A stretch of 64,000 nt of DNA from Liolophura sinensis (GCF_032854445.1 NC_088295.1:31614470-31678469), one strand, 5' to 3'; shown: positions 10,154 to 21,569, counted from the first letter of the stretch. Notes: generated by a model not told the origin, from the letters alone. Numbers and translations: made by a program.

Positions 10154-13100
10154 ATGTTTGGAACAGCCTTTTTAACGGTAAGCGTAAAAAGCCATGGTAC
10201 AGATAGGCTTACGTTTTGAACCTCAGTATATCTACGTAGTCTGGTTTCATAGTCTTATTTTTCAATTGAAGGACGACTTATATTTTTATGTTTTTGTTTT
10301 TGTTGGCTCCGTTGGGTTTTGAATACATCAGTGGAAAGTAACTTGTAGTTTGATCGCATTTATCTCTAATTTCGACACTCAGTGGTATATGAAATTTTTA
10401 CACTTTTGCTGTTGAAACGGTTGCATGTACACATATATGAGGTCATCCTTACATATTGACGTTCTACAGAGTAGTGGGCCGTCGTCTAGTGGTTAGAGCC
10501 GCTTGCCGTTCAAACACAAGGGCACACGTGGGTTCAAATCCAACAAAGGGCAGATTCAGGTGTGGATTCAATCCCTACATTGGGCAGTTTTCGCCGCTTT
10601 CTCTGCTTGTGAGGTGTTGGTGGCTGTAAGGGGTCAACGACGATCGTGCGACTGTTTGCGCACTGTAATGTTAGTTGAAGACTGCTTGTCTTCCACTAGT
10701 ATGAGTATGGTCTGTTTATCCCTACACCACATGTGGGAAAGTTAAAAACTTTCCAAAAGGTCAGTGGTTTACTCCAAGAATACTTATAGCAGACGCCATC
10801 ACATATAAAAGTGAGAAATTCTGTATTAGTCCGCTGAGCAAGTAAATAAATACATGAACACTCTACAGTCCTACTTCACATCTCATACACTACAGTCCTA
10901 CTTCACGTTTCATACACTGCAGTCCTACTTCACATTTCATACACTACAGTCCTACTTCACATTTCATACACTACAGTCCTACTTCACATTTCATACACTA
11001 CAGTCCTACTTCACATCTCATACACTACAGTCTTACTTCACATTTCATACAGTGCAGTTCTACTTCACATTTCATACACCACAGTCCTACTTCACATGTC
11101 ATACACTACAATCCTACTTCACATCTCATACACTACAGTCCTACTTCACATCTCATACACTACAGTCCTACTTCACATGTCATACACTACATTCCTACTT
11201 CACATGTCATACACTACATTCCTACTTCACATCTCATACACTACAGTCCTACTTCACATGTCATACACTACAGTCCTACTTCACATCTCATACACTACAG
11301 TCCTACTTCACATGTCATACACTACAGTCCTACTTCACATGTCATACACTACAGTCCTACTTCACATGTCATACACTACAGTCCTACTTCACATCTCATA
11401 CACTACAGTCCTACTTCACATTTCATACACTGCAGTCCTACTTCACATCTCATACACTACAGTCTTACTTCACATTTCATACAGTGCAGTCCTACTTCAC
11501 ATTTCATACACTACAGTCCTACTTCACATTTCATACAGTGCAGTTCTACTTCACATTTCATACACCACAGTCCTACTTCACATGTCATACACTACAATCC
11601 TACTTCACATCTCATACACTACAGTCCTACTTCACATCTCATACACTACAGTCCTACTTCACATGTCATACACTACATTCCTACTTCACATGTCATACAC
11701 TACATTCCTACTTCACATCTCATACACTACAGTCCTACTTCACATGTCATACACTACAGTCCTACTTCACATCTCATACACTACAGTCCTACTTCACATG
11801 TCATACACTACAGTCCTACTTCACATGTCATACACTACAGTCCTACTTCACATGTCATACACTACAGTCCTACTTCACATCTCATACACTACAGTCCTAC
11901 TTCACATTTCATACACTGCAGTCCTACTTCACATCTCATACACTACAGTCTTACTTCACATTTCATACAGTGCAGTCCTACTTCACATTTCATACACTAC
12001 AGTCCTACTTCACATTTCATACACTACAGTCCTACTTCACATTTCATACACTACATTCCTACTTCACATCTCATACACTGCAGTCCTACTTCACATGTCA
12101 TACACTACAGTCCTACTTCACATCTCATACACTACAGTCCTACTTCACATTTCATACACTACAGTCCTACTTCACATCTCATACACTACAGTCCTACTTC
12201 ACATGTCATACACTACAGTCCTACTTCACATCTCATACACTACAGTCCTACTTCACATTTCATACACTACAGTCCTACTTCACATTTCATACACTGCAGT
12301 CCTACTTCACATCTCATACACTACAGTCCTACTTCACATGTCATACACTACATTCCTACTTCACATGTCATACACTGCAGTCCTACTTCACATCTCATAC
12401 ACTACAGTCTTACTTCACATTTCATACAGTGCAGTCCTACTTCACATTTCATACACTACAGTCCTACTTCACATTTCATACACTACAGTCCTACTTCACA
12501 TTTCATACACTACAGTCCTACTTCACATCTCATACACTACAGTCCTACTTCACATTTCATACACTACATTCCTACTTCACATCTCATACACTACAGTCCT
12601 ACTTCACATTTCATACACTGCAGTCCTACTTCACATCTCATACACTACAGTCTTACTTCACATTTCATACAGTGCAGTCCTACTTCACATCTCATACACT
12701 ACAGTCCTACTTCACATTTCATACACTACAGTTCTACTTCACATCTCAACTCTCTGTGATTTGACTCTTTTAGGTTCTCACAGCTCTGGTAGTTTTTTGT
12801 TCTGGTCTGGACCCAAATGGGTAAGTATTCGAGCTTCTGTGCAATTTATAGATCCATACATAACTGGGATAACCAGAAATGCGGAACAATATCTGGTCCA
12901 ACTGAGTTGGTTAAAGTATATTTGTTTATTTATTTGATTGGTGCTTTACACCGTACACATTTCACTTAATATATAACGATGACGGCCAGCATTATGGTGG
13001 GAGGTAAAACGGGCATAAGCATGGGGGAACTCACAACCATTCGCAGATTTCTGCAAGACCGGTTAATTAACGTTACTTAGAAAACGTGGACATAATAATC

Positions 13101-15321
13101 TATTGCATAGGTCTATCTGACCCCATTCTACAAGTTCACTCTGCATGCGCTTCCTTTCTGTAAACGTACACAGGGTGCCGTATTAGTTACAATGACCTTA
13201 TTAACAACAGTTTATTAAATTTTCTTGAACTGTGCCAATTTTACAAAATATTTTCTTTGTCCACATGAGTAACGTGATTGTGTTTCAATTCAACAGATTT
13301 GTTTGAGAATGAATTATCGTCTTTGATATAATGCACAATTTTTAAAAATAAAATTGTAACTAGCATGCCATTTTATTCTCAATATATCATTTAGGAAATG
13401 ACTAACAGGCTCGGGTTGAACCCCGTGCTTTCATCTCAAGATGCAGAAGAGAGAATTTTTCTTTGCCCTTCGTTTAGCGTTGATCTTGCACACCTAATTT
13501 ACGAATGGTGATTTTTCGAGTGGTGTCAGCAGCGATCACGAAAAACAACAAAAAAGTCAAATGGACATGCCATTGATTGTAAAAAATTTCTCGAAATTTT
13601 CGATTGCTGGGAGTAACATTATTGATAAATTAGTATGAATTTCTTGAAACCATAGGGACCATGTCTGCAGTAGAACAGATCGGGAATCTTACCTACAGTC
13701 CACTGGGAATGGGTAAGTCTTTTTGTCATGTGTACAGATTCTATCAATGTTTTAGGTCAAATAATAATAGGAATAATTCTTCAATAATTTGTGTCTATTG
13801 GTAGACGTTTATTAAAGTACGGTGCATAAAGAAATGTAGATCTTTGGAATCTTTTTTTAAATTCCTACCCACTTAATGGGATAAGGCGAAACGATTTCAG
13901 TAGTATAGAATTTGATAATGAAGTTTGATAAATTCAAAAAATACTGGTTTAATTGACCATATTTATTTCTACATTAAGGTGGTTTAAATTAACTGGGATA
14001 TGAGGTAACATTTATCATCAAAATTAATCTTCATCTTGTTGATATTTGCTCCATAGGTACACTATTGCATACAGGGACAAGATAACACATGTTTGTTGTT
14101 CCGGTTGGAAGACAGGCAACAATGAAGACTGTAACATTGGTAAGTTATTTGTGTAGGTTAGAAACACCAGTTCCCAGGAAGGTTTTTTGGGGCAGTGAGA
14201 CTTGTGTCATTGGTAAAGCTCCCCAATCCCACCTACACTGCATACGATCTGTAGGCTCAGTTCCGGCCTTGATTGGTGGATTTCTCAAGATCGTCCAGTT
14301 TTTATTGTTTGTGGCACACTGGCGCAAAAAATCAAATGATTTTTGAAACGGGCCAAATGAGACAGTAGGACCATTTGTGCAGTCACTGGTTCGTTGAAGA
14401 CCACTAGACGTGGGAGTCAACTTGCCGGTAGTCAGTGGTTTGCCCCGGGTTTCACCTCTCACAAAAGTGTAACGCACAAGTTCCTGAGTAAAGCGTCAAA
14501 TGACAAAATATTGTCAAATATTGTAACAAATGTATAACGAAAAATAGTTACCTGCATGCAGAATAAAATGTCACGATCATTATTTTCAGGTTGTTGTCGT
14601 ACATGTATACTTTGGATTCCAATGTATACAGTGGAATCTATGCACCGCGATGAAAGACAAAAACTCAAACAGGACATGTTATAAATGTTAGCATTGTTTA
14701 CCGATCAAGATCTTGAGCAGTATAAGTGAAACAATCAACGGTTTCTTTATTTTACCTATTAGTGTCAATAGGAAGGCACGTCAATAATCAAGAACTGTGT
14801 CTAGGCCTACATCACTACTACTCACTAATACAATGTCTGCTAACACACTGCTGCCAAATTGTAACTGTGTGTATAAAACATATTTTCAGGTTTTCACCTA
14901 ATCGATATTAGGATTGTTCTTTAAATCTAATATTTCAGACATCAACGAGTGTTTCTTGGACTTGGACAGATGTGATGACAACTGCATCAACACAGACGGC
15001 TCTTACAGATGCTCGTGTTCCCGCAGCGGCTACGAACTTGACATTGATGGATTTTCTTGTAGAGAGGTCACTTCCGGTAAGAATCGTCGAAGTTAAACGG
15101 GCAATATTTAATGGTCTGTCACCTCACATGTACTTCATGCTAGTGTGTTCTTTGCCTTTAATAGCCCTTAGACGTGCCATTGCAACTTGGTCTTATGGAT
15201 TAAATGCTTACTCTTTTCAGATAACTGGCAGTTGACAGTTGGACTGGGCATTGGCATTCCAGGCGTAGGGATCATTATCTTTGTATGCCTTTGCTTATGG
15301 TGCTGTGGTTGCTGTTGTTAA
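10154..15321 (+). CDS. Small EMI-EGF type I membrane protein, 149 aa, six exons
   Basis: Exons: 10154-10177, 12774-12820, 13656-13712, 14057-14139, 14939-15076 and 15221-15321 (TAA at 15319). All introns are GT-AG, every junction keeps phase, and the total is exactly 450 nt. Residues 1-19 form a signal peptide (MFGTAFLTVLTALVVFCSG). Residues 22-68 are a short EMI domain (PNGDHVC at the start, YTIAYRDKITHVCCSGW at 44-60). Residues 71-111 are a calcium-binding EGF domain: it opens DINEC, has six cysteines (75, 82, 86, 95, 97, 111), and CINTDGSYRCSC matches the Asp/Asn beta-hydroxylation consensus. Residues 123-143 are the transmembrane helix, and the tail WCCGCCC is a likely palmitoylation site. 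EMI domains normally mediate extracellular protein contacts. Here the domain is about 47 residues, against the usual 70-80, and has four cysteines. The protein is probably a small cell-surface or receptor-like protein. No named orthologue is recognised. Exons 3-6 are solid; exons 1-2 are inferred. Confidence 0.7.
10473..10852 (+). mobile_element. tRNA-headed SINE, family 2 (near full length)
   Basis: The head is tRNA-like: GTCTAGTGGTTAGAGCCG (A box) and GTGGGTTCAAATCC (B box). The body contains TTGAAGACTGCTTGTCTTCC. The 3' end (CATATAAAAGTGAGAAATTC to AAGTAAATAAATACA) is a decayed version of the tail carried by family 1 SINEs. No acceptor stem can form, so it is not a working tRNA gene. It lies in intron 1 of the EMI-EGF gene, and the 27-bp minisatellite begins immediately after its tail. 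Confidence 0.65.
10854..12750. repeat. 27-bp minisatellite, about 70 units, with an 18-unit higher-order duplication
   Basis: The unit contains CATACACTACAGTCCTACTT followed by CACATNT. Variation is concentrated at one base (CACATCT, CACATTT or CACATGT) and in ACTACAG, ACTGCAG, AGTGCAG or ACTACAT. The variant block beginning AGTGCAGTTC at 11051 recurs at 11537, exactly 486 bp (18 units) later, in the same variant order. All three forward frames are open throughout because the unit is 27 bp and has no stop triplet; this is not evidence of coding. The array fills most of intron 1 of the EMI-EGF gene and ends about 24 bp before the exon 2 acceptor. Confidence 0.95.
12920..13062 (-). mobile_element. 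SINE family 1, minus orientation, 5'-truncated
   Basis: Starts with the reversed tail (TTTATTTATTTGATTGGTG) and continues through CACTTAATATATAACGATGA and GGCCAGCATTATGGTGGGAG. The tRNA-like head is absent. It lies in intron 2 of the EMI-EGF gene. Confidence 0.75.
14340..14465 (+). mobile_element. SINE family 2 body fragment
   Basis: ACCATTTGTGCAGTCACTGG followed by GTTGAAGACCACTAGACGTG and GTCAGTGGTTTGCC matches the body of the copies at 10473, 40308 and 44693. No head or tail is recognised. It lies in intron 4 of the EMI-EGF gene. Confidence 0.45.
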
Positions 15322-15375
15322 TACTATATTGCCTCGTGTGATGTGCGTGTTTTATTGTTTTGCCCTAGTGTACAT

Positions 15376-15545
15376 ATTTATTTTACGCCGTACTCAAGAA
15401 TATTTAACTTATATGATGGCAACCATGCAGCATTGTTGGGGGGGGGGGGGGGCACAGGGCAGAGCCTGGTGGAAAGCCCACGAGCCTCCGCAGGTTGCTG
15501 ATAGACCTTCTCACGTGCGGCTGGAGAGGAAGCCAGCATGACCGG
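15376..15545 (-). mobile_element. SINE family 1, minus orientation, truncated
   Basis: Reversed tail TTTTACGCCGTACTCAAGAA, a 14-base G-run at about 15437-15450, then the reversed body ending GGCTGGAGAGGAAGCCAGCA. It lacks the tRNA-like head and sits just 3' of the EMI-EGF gene. Confidence 0.75.
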
Positions 15546-15827
15546 TGTACACGAAAACATGTGGATTACGCCTATGTAGAGCTATTAAACTAGAGGACAC
15601 AGAAGAGTTTGGGGGGTTACTACTAAATAGCATAGGAATTCTAATCATTCCAGCAAGAGATCACAGATTCTTGAGCAAACATATACATGTAAGCCATGCG
15701 AAAGTGCACCTTTAAACCAATATCATCGGAACATTTGTTGGATAGGTGTAGACTCTCTTCTCTCTTATTCTACTCTCTTACAATTCCGCGCTCTTTTGTA
15801 ATATTATATCTTCATAACAGAGACACA

Positions 15828-16045
15828 TGCTCGTCGCGACTGTTAGGCCCTTGGCTAATGAAGTGGTGTGTTCAAATCCATCTCTCGCTGCTTTGGCCGT
15901 GACTTTGTCATGGAGTTTATGAGGTGCCTGGTGAAGATCGGTGCTCCTGACACTCCGGTGCCATCCACCAATAAAAATGGCTGTTGTCGTGTAAGTGGAA
16001 ATTATTGAGCATAGCGTTAACACCAATAAATCATTTCTAAATGAA
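15828..16045 (+). mobile_element. Mosaic SINE, family 4 (different head, family 1 tail)
   Basis: The head and body (GTGTGTTCAAATCCATCTCT, then GAGTTTATGAGGTGCCTGGT) match 52333-52440 but not family 1. The 3' end (GGCTGTTGTCGTGTAAGTGG to AACACCAATAAATCA) is the family 1 tail. It holds the first AATAAA (15970-15975) downstream of the EMI-EGF stop codon. Confidence 0.6.
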
Positions 16046-17026
16046 GAAGTAATTCTGTTATTGCTTATGTAGATTAAATAAAAAATATAAAATAAGAAAA
16101 TATACACAAATATGTCTATAAAGTTTCTTCAATCTTTATGATTCCTGATTGTGTCACCTTATTTTGTTGCCATGTATGTTAATAGGACACATTATCACCA
16201 ACATGCTAATATTCCTTGTACATACTCTGTCAATATTGTATTGGATAGAACACTGGATAGAACAAGCTCATATAACCTTTATTCACGCCCATATTATTCC
16301 AAATGAATCGCTACGCAATTTATGGTGAATAAATGGAAATGAAATCACGCAGGCAGGGAGCCAAAGACTCGACTGTTTTCACCATAACCGATAGTATGGT
16401 GAGAGGAATTTAAGTTAATAGATGTAACGCTCTCAGGCATTTCACATATGTGAAATCATTCAGATTTTAGTGTAAACAATATCAACGAGGGATGAGAATG
16501 ATGATCGGTGTTTTGTAAAGTCTACTCCATTAATTTCAACTCAACTTTCACTAACCTTGAAAACGGTCCTATCGATAACGCTGTCCACAAACTCTCATAG
16601 TTGTACGCTACAGAAACAGGTTTCCCGTGAAGTTAAAGCAATTCTGAGTTCATGTATCACCGCATTACGCGAAAATAACCTTGACCTTGCAACTAGCACA
16701 AATGTTACCGAGACGCCCACTCGGACAGCATTTTAATTTAGCAAACCGTTATTTCGAATCACGCGGCTGCGCTGCTATGGGGTAGAGTCGTCGACTCTTC
16801 CCAAATTTAAGATAATCTTCTTTTTCCACGATAGTTGCGTTCAGGCATTTCTGTTCATTATTAAAGCAAACATTAAATTTAAGACTCCAAAATCAAGTTA
16901 TCATTCGTTTCAATTCAAACAGTTCACTAGGGCGGTGTACATTATGGTGGGAGGAAACTGGGCATAGCGTTGACTGCTTATCATCACCACTACCCACACA
17001 GCATGCATGCTGTCGGGAACGTTGGC
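16046..17026. other. Gene-free stretch
   Basis: No exon supported. A short family 1 SINE scrap (CATTATGGTGGGAGGAAACT) lies at about 16941-16975. Confidence 0.4.
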
Positions 17027-17060
17027 CCATGGAGGTATATATCTATATATACCTCCATGG
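17027..17060. repeat. Perfect inverted repeat, 15-bp arms, TCTA loop
   Basis: CCATGGAGGTATATA, loop TCTA, then its exact reverse complement. It would form a strong hairpin or cruciform. Directly to its right are two near-identical 40-bp direct repeats at 17061-17100 and 17101-17140 (each starting TTGACAAGCGGCGGCATCTG or TTGACGAGCGGCGGCATCTG) and a third, partial copy. Confidence 0.9.
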
Positions 17061-17571
17061 TTGACAAGCGGCGGCATCTGTTGGCTGAAGGTCGGGCACG
17101 TTGACGAGCGGCGGCATCTGTTGGCCGAAGTTCGGGTACGTTGACAAACATCTGGTCAATGTCCATATACCTCTCATAAATGTATTCGCCGATGATGACC
17201 TAATGCTATGTCACTGACATAGGTATCCATGTGTAATTGCAAATGGATGTTATGTTGAGCCATTGATCTAAATGAAATGTCTTTTGACTAAGCGTCTGAT
17301 ATTGGAGGGACACCATTTTGTAGCTCCACCATGAGATATACATTTTCCAGTATCTAACCCTTTTGATTTGTGGTTAATTCAACGTCGGCTTTCGCAACTA
17401 TATCGATGATGACGTGTATTCGCTCTTAACTAAAACTAACGGATGTCGCTCTTAACTAAAAGTACCATTAGCAGATTTTTTTATAATTTTTCCTCTACAT
17501 GTACGTCATGTAGGCTATAGCCCCTACACACTTATATTTCAGCCTTCTCAAAAGAAAAAAAAAGTTGATAT

Positions 17572-17850
17572 TCTATATGGTTTAAGCGCTTGCAATCATT
17601 AGTCACAGAATATCTAAAGGACCCCTTGCAACTCGACACTAATTTTGCCTTTTGATAAAACAAAAAGTATAAATCGCATCGCTAAATCCTTCAATAATTG
17701 CACTTTATATTCAAGAAAGTTTTACTTGTTTTTCTGCTTGAAAAAAATATATCTTACTGCTTCACCGAAGTAGGACGATTTCCTATCTAGTTTCAAGGGG
17801 TCCTTTGACAGGTGTGATGTTTAAAGCGCTATCCATAAATCGCTGTGTGG
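17572..17850. repeat. MITE-like element with about 50-bp inverted ends
   Basis: The left end (TTTAAGCGCTTGCAATCATT, then AAAGGACCCCTTGCAACT) pairs with the right end (AGTTTCAAGGGGTCCTTTGA, then TTTAAAGCGCTATCC). The 13-bp core AAAGGACCCCTTG is perfectly inverted. The interior is AT-rich and non-coding. Confidence 0.6.
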
Positions 17851-18647
17851 TTAGCTAGCGGGGATGTGGCTCAATGATCACAAAAATAAATCCAGAAGGC
17901 AGCGTTGTAACGTAACAACAACTATGTACAATTTATTAATGGTCGGAACATCTAATACAACTGATTAAATGACATGAGATAGTCTCCTTAATGCCAACCA
18001 GAACACACTCAGGATTTGCAGTGTAGGAGTACTCTAACCTACTAATGTGACAGCAAGTTTCTATCTGCCTTACCAAGTTAAGGTAATGCCTTTTATACTT
18101 AATCAAACATGTAACTGGAACCTGTTCTCTCACACACTTGACAAGTACCTGACACGCCCTGACTTGCTAGACAGACAGGCAAAAGGAAGTTACGGGGTTA
18201 GTTATCAAAACATCTGTCGGCGCAAGCCGTGAGATTATTGAACAATAGGCCTACTAGTCCAAGCCAAGGCAGGTGTCAATTACCAGATTATTGCAAGGGA
18301 CATAGCAAATACAGTGTCGCCATTAATTCCACCCTAGTGACAATGCCTGAGGTTGCATCTGGCATTTAAGCTTGTTTTCCTCACCGCACACAAACTTATA
18401 TGCCCTAAACTGAGCTAAACTGTTCATCACCAATTAACACTGTGCATTATCCAGAACGCCAAGAAAATAGGACTGATGAGAAGAAAGCAGCGATTTTCTG
18501 ATTAGCAATACATTAAATGAGTACAAAAATGATGAAATCAAATTTGATTTTTATTTTATGTCGAACTCATAAATATTCCTCTTATTTGTGTAACAAATAC
18601 CACGTTTATGAATCGAGGAGCTCTAAGGAACCGACCCGCCCCGATAG

Positions 18648-18735
18648 CACAGTTGGTAGAGCGTCATTTCGGGAGCGGTAGATCCAAATTCAATACTGGG
18701 TCGAGTCACACCTCACACCTATTAAACTAATACTA
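18648..18735 (+). mobile_element. SINE family 3 head fragment (tRNA-like)
   Basis: CCCGATAGCACAGTTGGTAG looks like a tRNA A-box region, and CAATACTGGGTCGAGTCACA is a B-box-like continuation. It has the same layout as the copies at 21795 and 49855. The acceptor stem does not pair, so it is a SINE head and not a tRNA gene. Confidence 0.5.
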
Positions 18736-18929
18736 ATAATAATAATTAAAGAAAACATCCAAGACATCTTTGATCATGGAATGCAGAAATATGGAAGGAA
18801 GCAACGTGTTGTGCTTACTTTTGATGGTTCTAAATTATCTTAAAAATGCGTAAATCGAACACTGGATATGCTCCCTAAGTCCCTGGCATAAGCAGAAAGA
18901 AGCCAAAGTAAGGAGAAAACTGTTTGCAA

Positions 18930-19050
18930 GTAATGGAGAATATGGCGAGTAATGGAGGTATATGGAGAATATGGCGAGTAATGGAGGTATATGGAGAATA
19001 TGGCGAGTAATGGAGGTATATGGAGAATATGGCGTGTAATGTAGAATGTA
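18930..19050. repeat. 29-bp tandem repeat, about four units
   Basis: The unit contains ATGGCGAGTAATGGAGGTAT and then ATGGAGAAT. Copies are nearly identical, so it is recent. It is intergenic. Confidence 0.85.
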
Positions 19051-20160
19051 GCTATCAAACAGTTCTCGCACGCTTTACGCAGCTATAATACAACGCGGAA
19101 GATTAGCCATTGTTAGTTTTTTCGGACCGACATTCATGGCGTGAATATAAATGTGCTGTAAGGTAGTGGATGAAACAAATGTTCTTCTGACTCAGCCGAG
19201 AGCAAACTTGTAATACTGAGCCTAATTTCGGTAAATCGGAGCATTGCAGTAGTTTGTGTCCGGCAATCTTTGTCTCTCGCAGAAAGAAATTCTCACATTT
19301 CCCGAAAAGAAAAAACAAAAATTAGTTGCCCCGAATTAAGCGACTCGCTCACGTTACCCTCAACAAACATTTTTTAATCATGGCCTGGCCGAATCATTGT
19401 AAATGAGACCATTAGGCAACATGTAGTTGAAGAGTGCGAACAGACAACACCAAAAATGTTATTAAAGAAAATATAATTTGGGCGGTATTTTATGAAGAAA
19501 GTTTTGTGCTTCACAGTAACGATGCTCTAGGCGGGTTTACATACTCAAATAGATGAAAACCTTACAGAGATTCTAAACCACACAACGGCAGGACACTCTA
19601 AAACTGGAACTACTTCAGAAAATAAGTCACAATTTTCACCACAAAGAAATGCCCGCCCGCTCCGCTTCCAAGCCCAAAAACTGGAAACAATTTGCCGCGA
19701 GCCTAAGGCTTCGGCAAGAGCATTTCCGTACATATATGGTATATATTTTTTGCGCCAAGGTTATAGAGCATATATTCTAACTGGATCATCACAGACTTCT
19801 AAATGTGCTCAATACACAAGGATATAAAAAAGCTGAAGGCGTCGACACAAAACCGACGAACAGCCCCTTGACCTCAGCCGGGGTAGTGCCGCTACTGTTA
19901 TGTTGTATACTCACTTAAAAAAGGAACTGTGTATAAATATATTGTTCTTCCATCTCTAATACATGTTGTGTTTTCTTTAGTTCATGGTCAGAGAGCACCC
20001 CGTTGAGTATGAGCAGACAAAAAATGGTTATTCAAACCACGTCGCTAACGTGTTTTCAAGGTCATTCACAGAGGAAGGGTCAAAATAAAGGTTCGGAAGC
20101 TCAGTAACGTATGTTTACCACGAGCGTCGATGTTTTCTGTGCATTTCCGTCTCAATGAAG
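19051..20160. other. Gene-free stretch
   Basis: No exon or repeat unit supported between the 29-bp array and the transposase relic. Part of the right end (about 19980-20160) may be the terminal region of the Tc1 element. Confidence 0.35.
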
Positions 20161-20165
20161 TCCAG

Positions 20166-20760
20166 AAGTCACTGAAGTGAAGGAATCTCCTCCCAGATTC
20201 TGGTTAAGTCCCTAGCCATTGCGTCAGAGTTTTGGGGCTGGCACTGCTGCCGTCTTAAACGTCGACCCTTTTCGTCCCAAACGTGCTCATTAAGGGCTAA
20301 ATCAAGCAGGTGAATTTGAAGGCCAAAGGTCCACATGGAAGTTGTTTGCATCCATAAATGCTCTTGTCACTCGAGCCGTATGGGGACGAGAATTGTCCAC
20401 CTTAAATGTCATCCTGATTCCTTGACCCTGCAGGCAACGGACGGCAACAGGCTGATGGTCTGGTCTCTGTAACCTACAGCATTCAAGGTACCATCAAACA
20501 CAACAAGAGGAGTATGGTGGTGAAATGTGAAACCTCCCCACACCATTACTGGTTCGCCACCAAAACGGTTTCTTTCGACAACATGTCAACGTATGCTCAC
20601 TCTGAATGAGAAAGGTGGAAACGAAAGTCGTTCGTAAGCAGTACATTTCACCACCAGTGTCCACGTCGTCTGACGTGCTGTATGCACCGCTGCAACCTTG
20701 CTTGACGATGTTGTGGCATCAACGACGGACTTATCGCGTAACTGCGTAATCCTGTGGAAA
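20166..20760 (-). pseudogene. Tc1/mariner-type transposase relic (plain DNA transposon)
   Basis: The minus strand encodes pieces of a Tc1-like DDE transposase in several frames. The clearest piece is ALNEHVWDEKGRRLRRQQ, the decayed form of the family signature DLNPIEHVWDELGRRVR, followed by a segment ending IWEEIPSL. Upstream are EPVMVWGGF and TPLVVFDGTLNA, which match the middle of Tc1 transposases (VMVWGGI, DGTLNA), and RPHTARVTRAFMD in another frame. The N-terminal DNA-binding region is not recognisable. At least three frame changes or stops separate these blocks, so it is dead. The terminal inverted repeats were not found. Family assignment is confident; boundaries are rough. Confidence 0.8.
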
Positions 20761-21569
20761 GCATACCAACCGCCTATTTACGTTCATTTAAAGTCGGCCT
20801 TGGCACGTCAAGTCCGACATTCATATACCATTCGTAGTCCGTAAAAAGCGTTCCGAGTCGATAATTGCAAGATCCATTTCCAAAACAACGTTTAACACTA
20901 ACTTCCAAAGACAAAGGTATGTAAGAAATTATACAAATAAGAAATAGAGCCGGTAACACACAAGAGATAAGCGGTCATCAGTTTTCAGTGATGCCGGACA
21001 GACACTGAATATTCCAGGCATGAAATCCATATCAAAGTTCAAATTGCTTAAGTGTGATATCCAACCACTGTATGCAACGCGTAATTTATTCTGTGAATGC
21101 ATATCCCGAGGTCGCCAATAAAGAATATTAATGTAGGATGCTCTTGTTTGATCTTATTTGTTCAAACGTTTTTAAAATTCAGCTAACTTTCATGTAAATT
21201 TTTTGACTGAGCATGGAAGTAAACATGGACTTTTATTATCGCCAGAAGTTGAGAGGAATTAGGTAAACATTATAATAAAAACGCTTAGATTTAATATAGC
21301 ATTTTACTTTCCGACAAGTTTTGTAGAAGACAATGATTCGGACTTCTATATGTACCCAATATATAACTTTATGCCAACGGGGTTAATAGGACAACACTCT
21401 GAGAAAGTTGAGCAGTGAAAGCCCAGAGCAATTCTTGAATATGGCGTTATTGTTCAAAGTGTAGCAGATCTGGAGATACAGCTTGGACAACGTCATCACC
21501 CACTGCAATATAACAATAGACGAAAGGACAAACAAGCAGATAAGACATAATCTGAAGTTAATAGTTTCT
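20761..21569. other. Gene-free stretch
   Basis: No exon supported. The left part may be the 5' remainder of the Tc1 relic. Confidence 0.35.

Noticed and set aside
10473-10545. Possible tRNA gene
   Set aside because: A- and B-box-like motifs are present, but the acceptor stem does not pair and the sequence runs into a SINE body and tail.
10854-12937. Two overlapping open frames of 636 and 613 codons
   Set aside because: They arise from a 27-bp unit without stop triplets. All three forward frames are open, the two listed frames give unrelated peptides (SYFTSHTLQ and ISYTTVLLH), and the tract lies inside an intron.
18648-18735. Possible tRNA gene
   Set aside because: Same reason: a tRNA-like head of a SINE family with other copies in the window and no acceptor stem.
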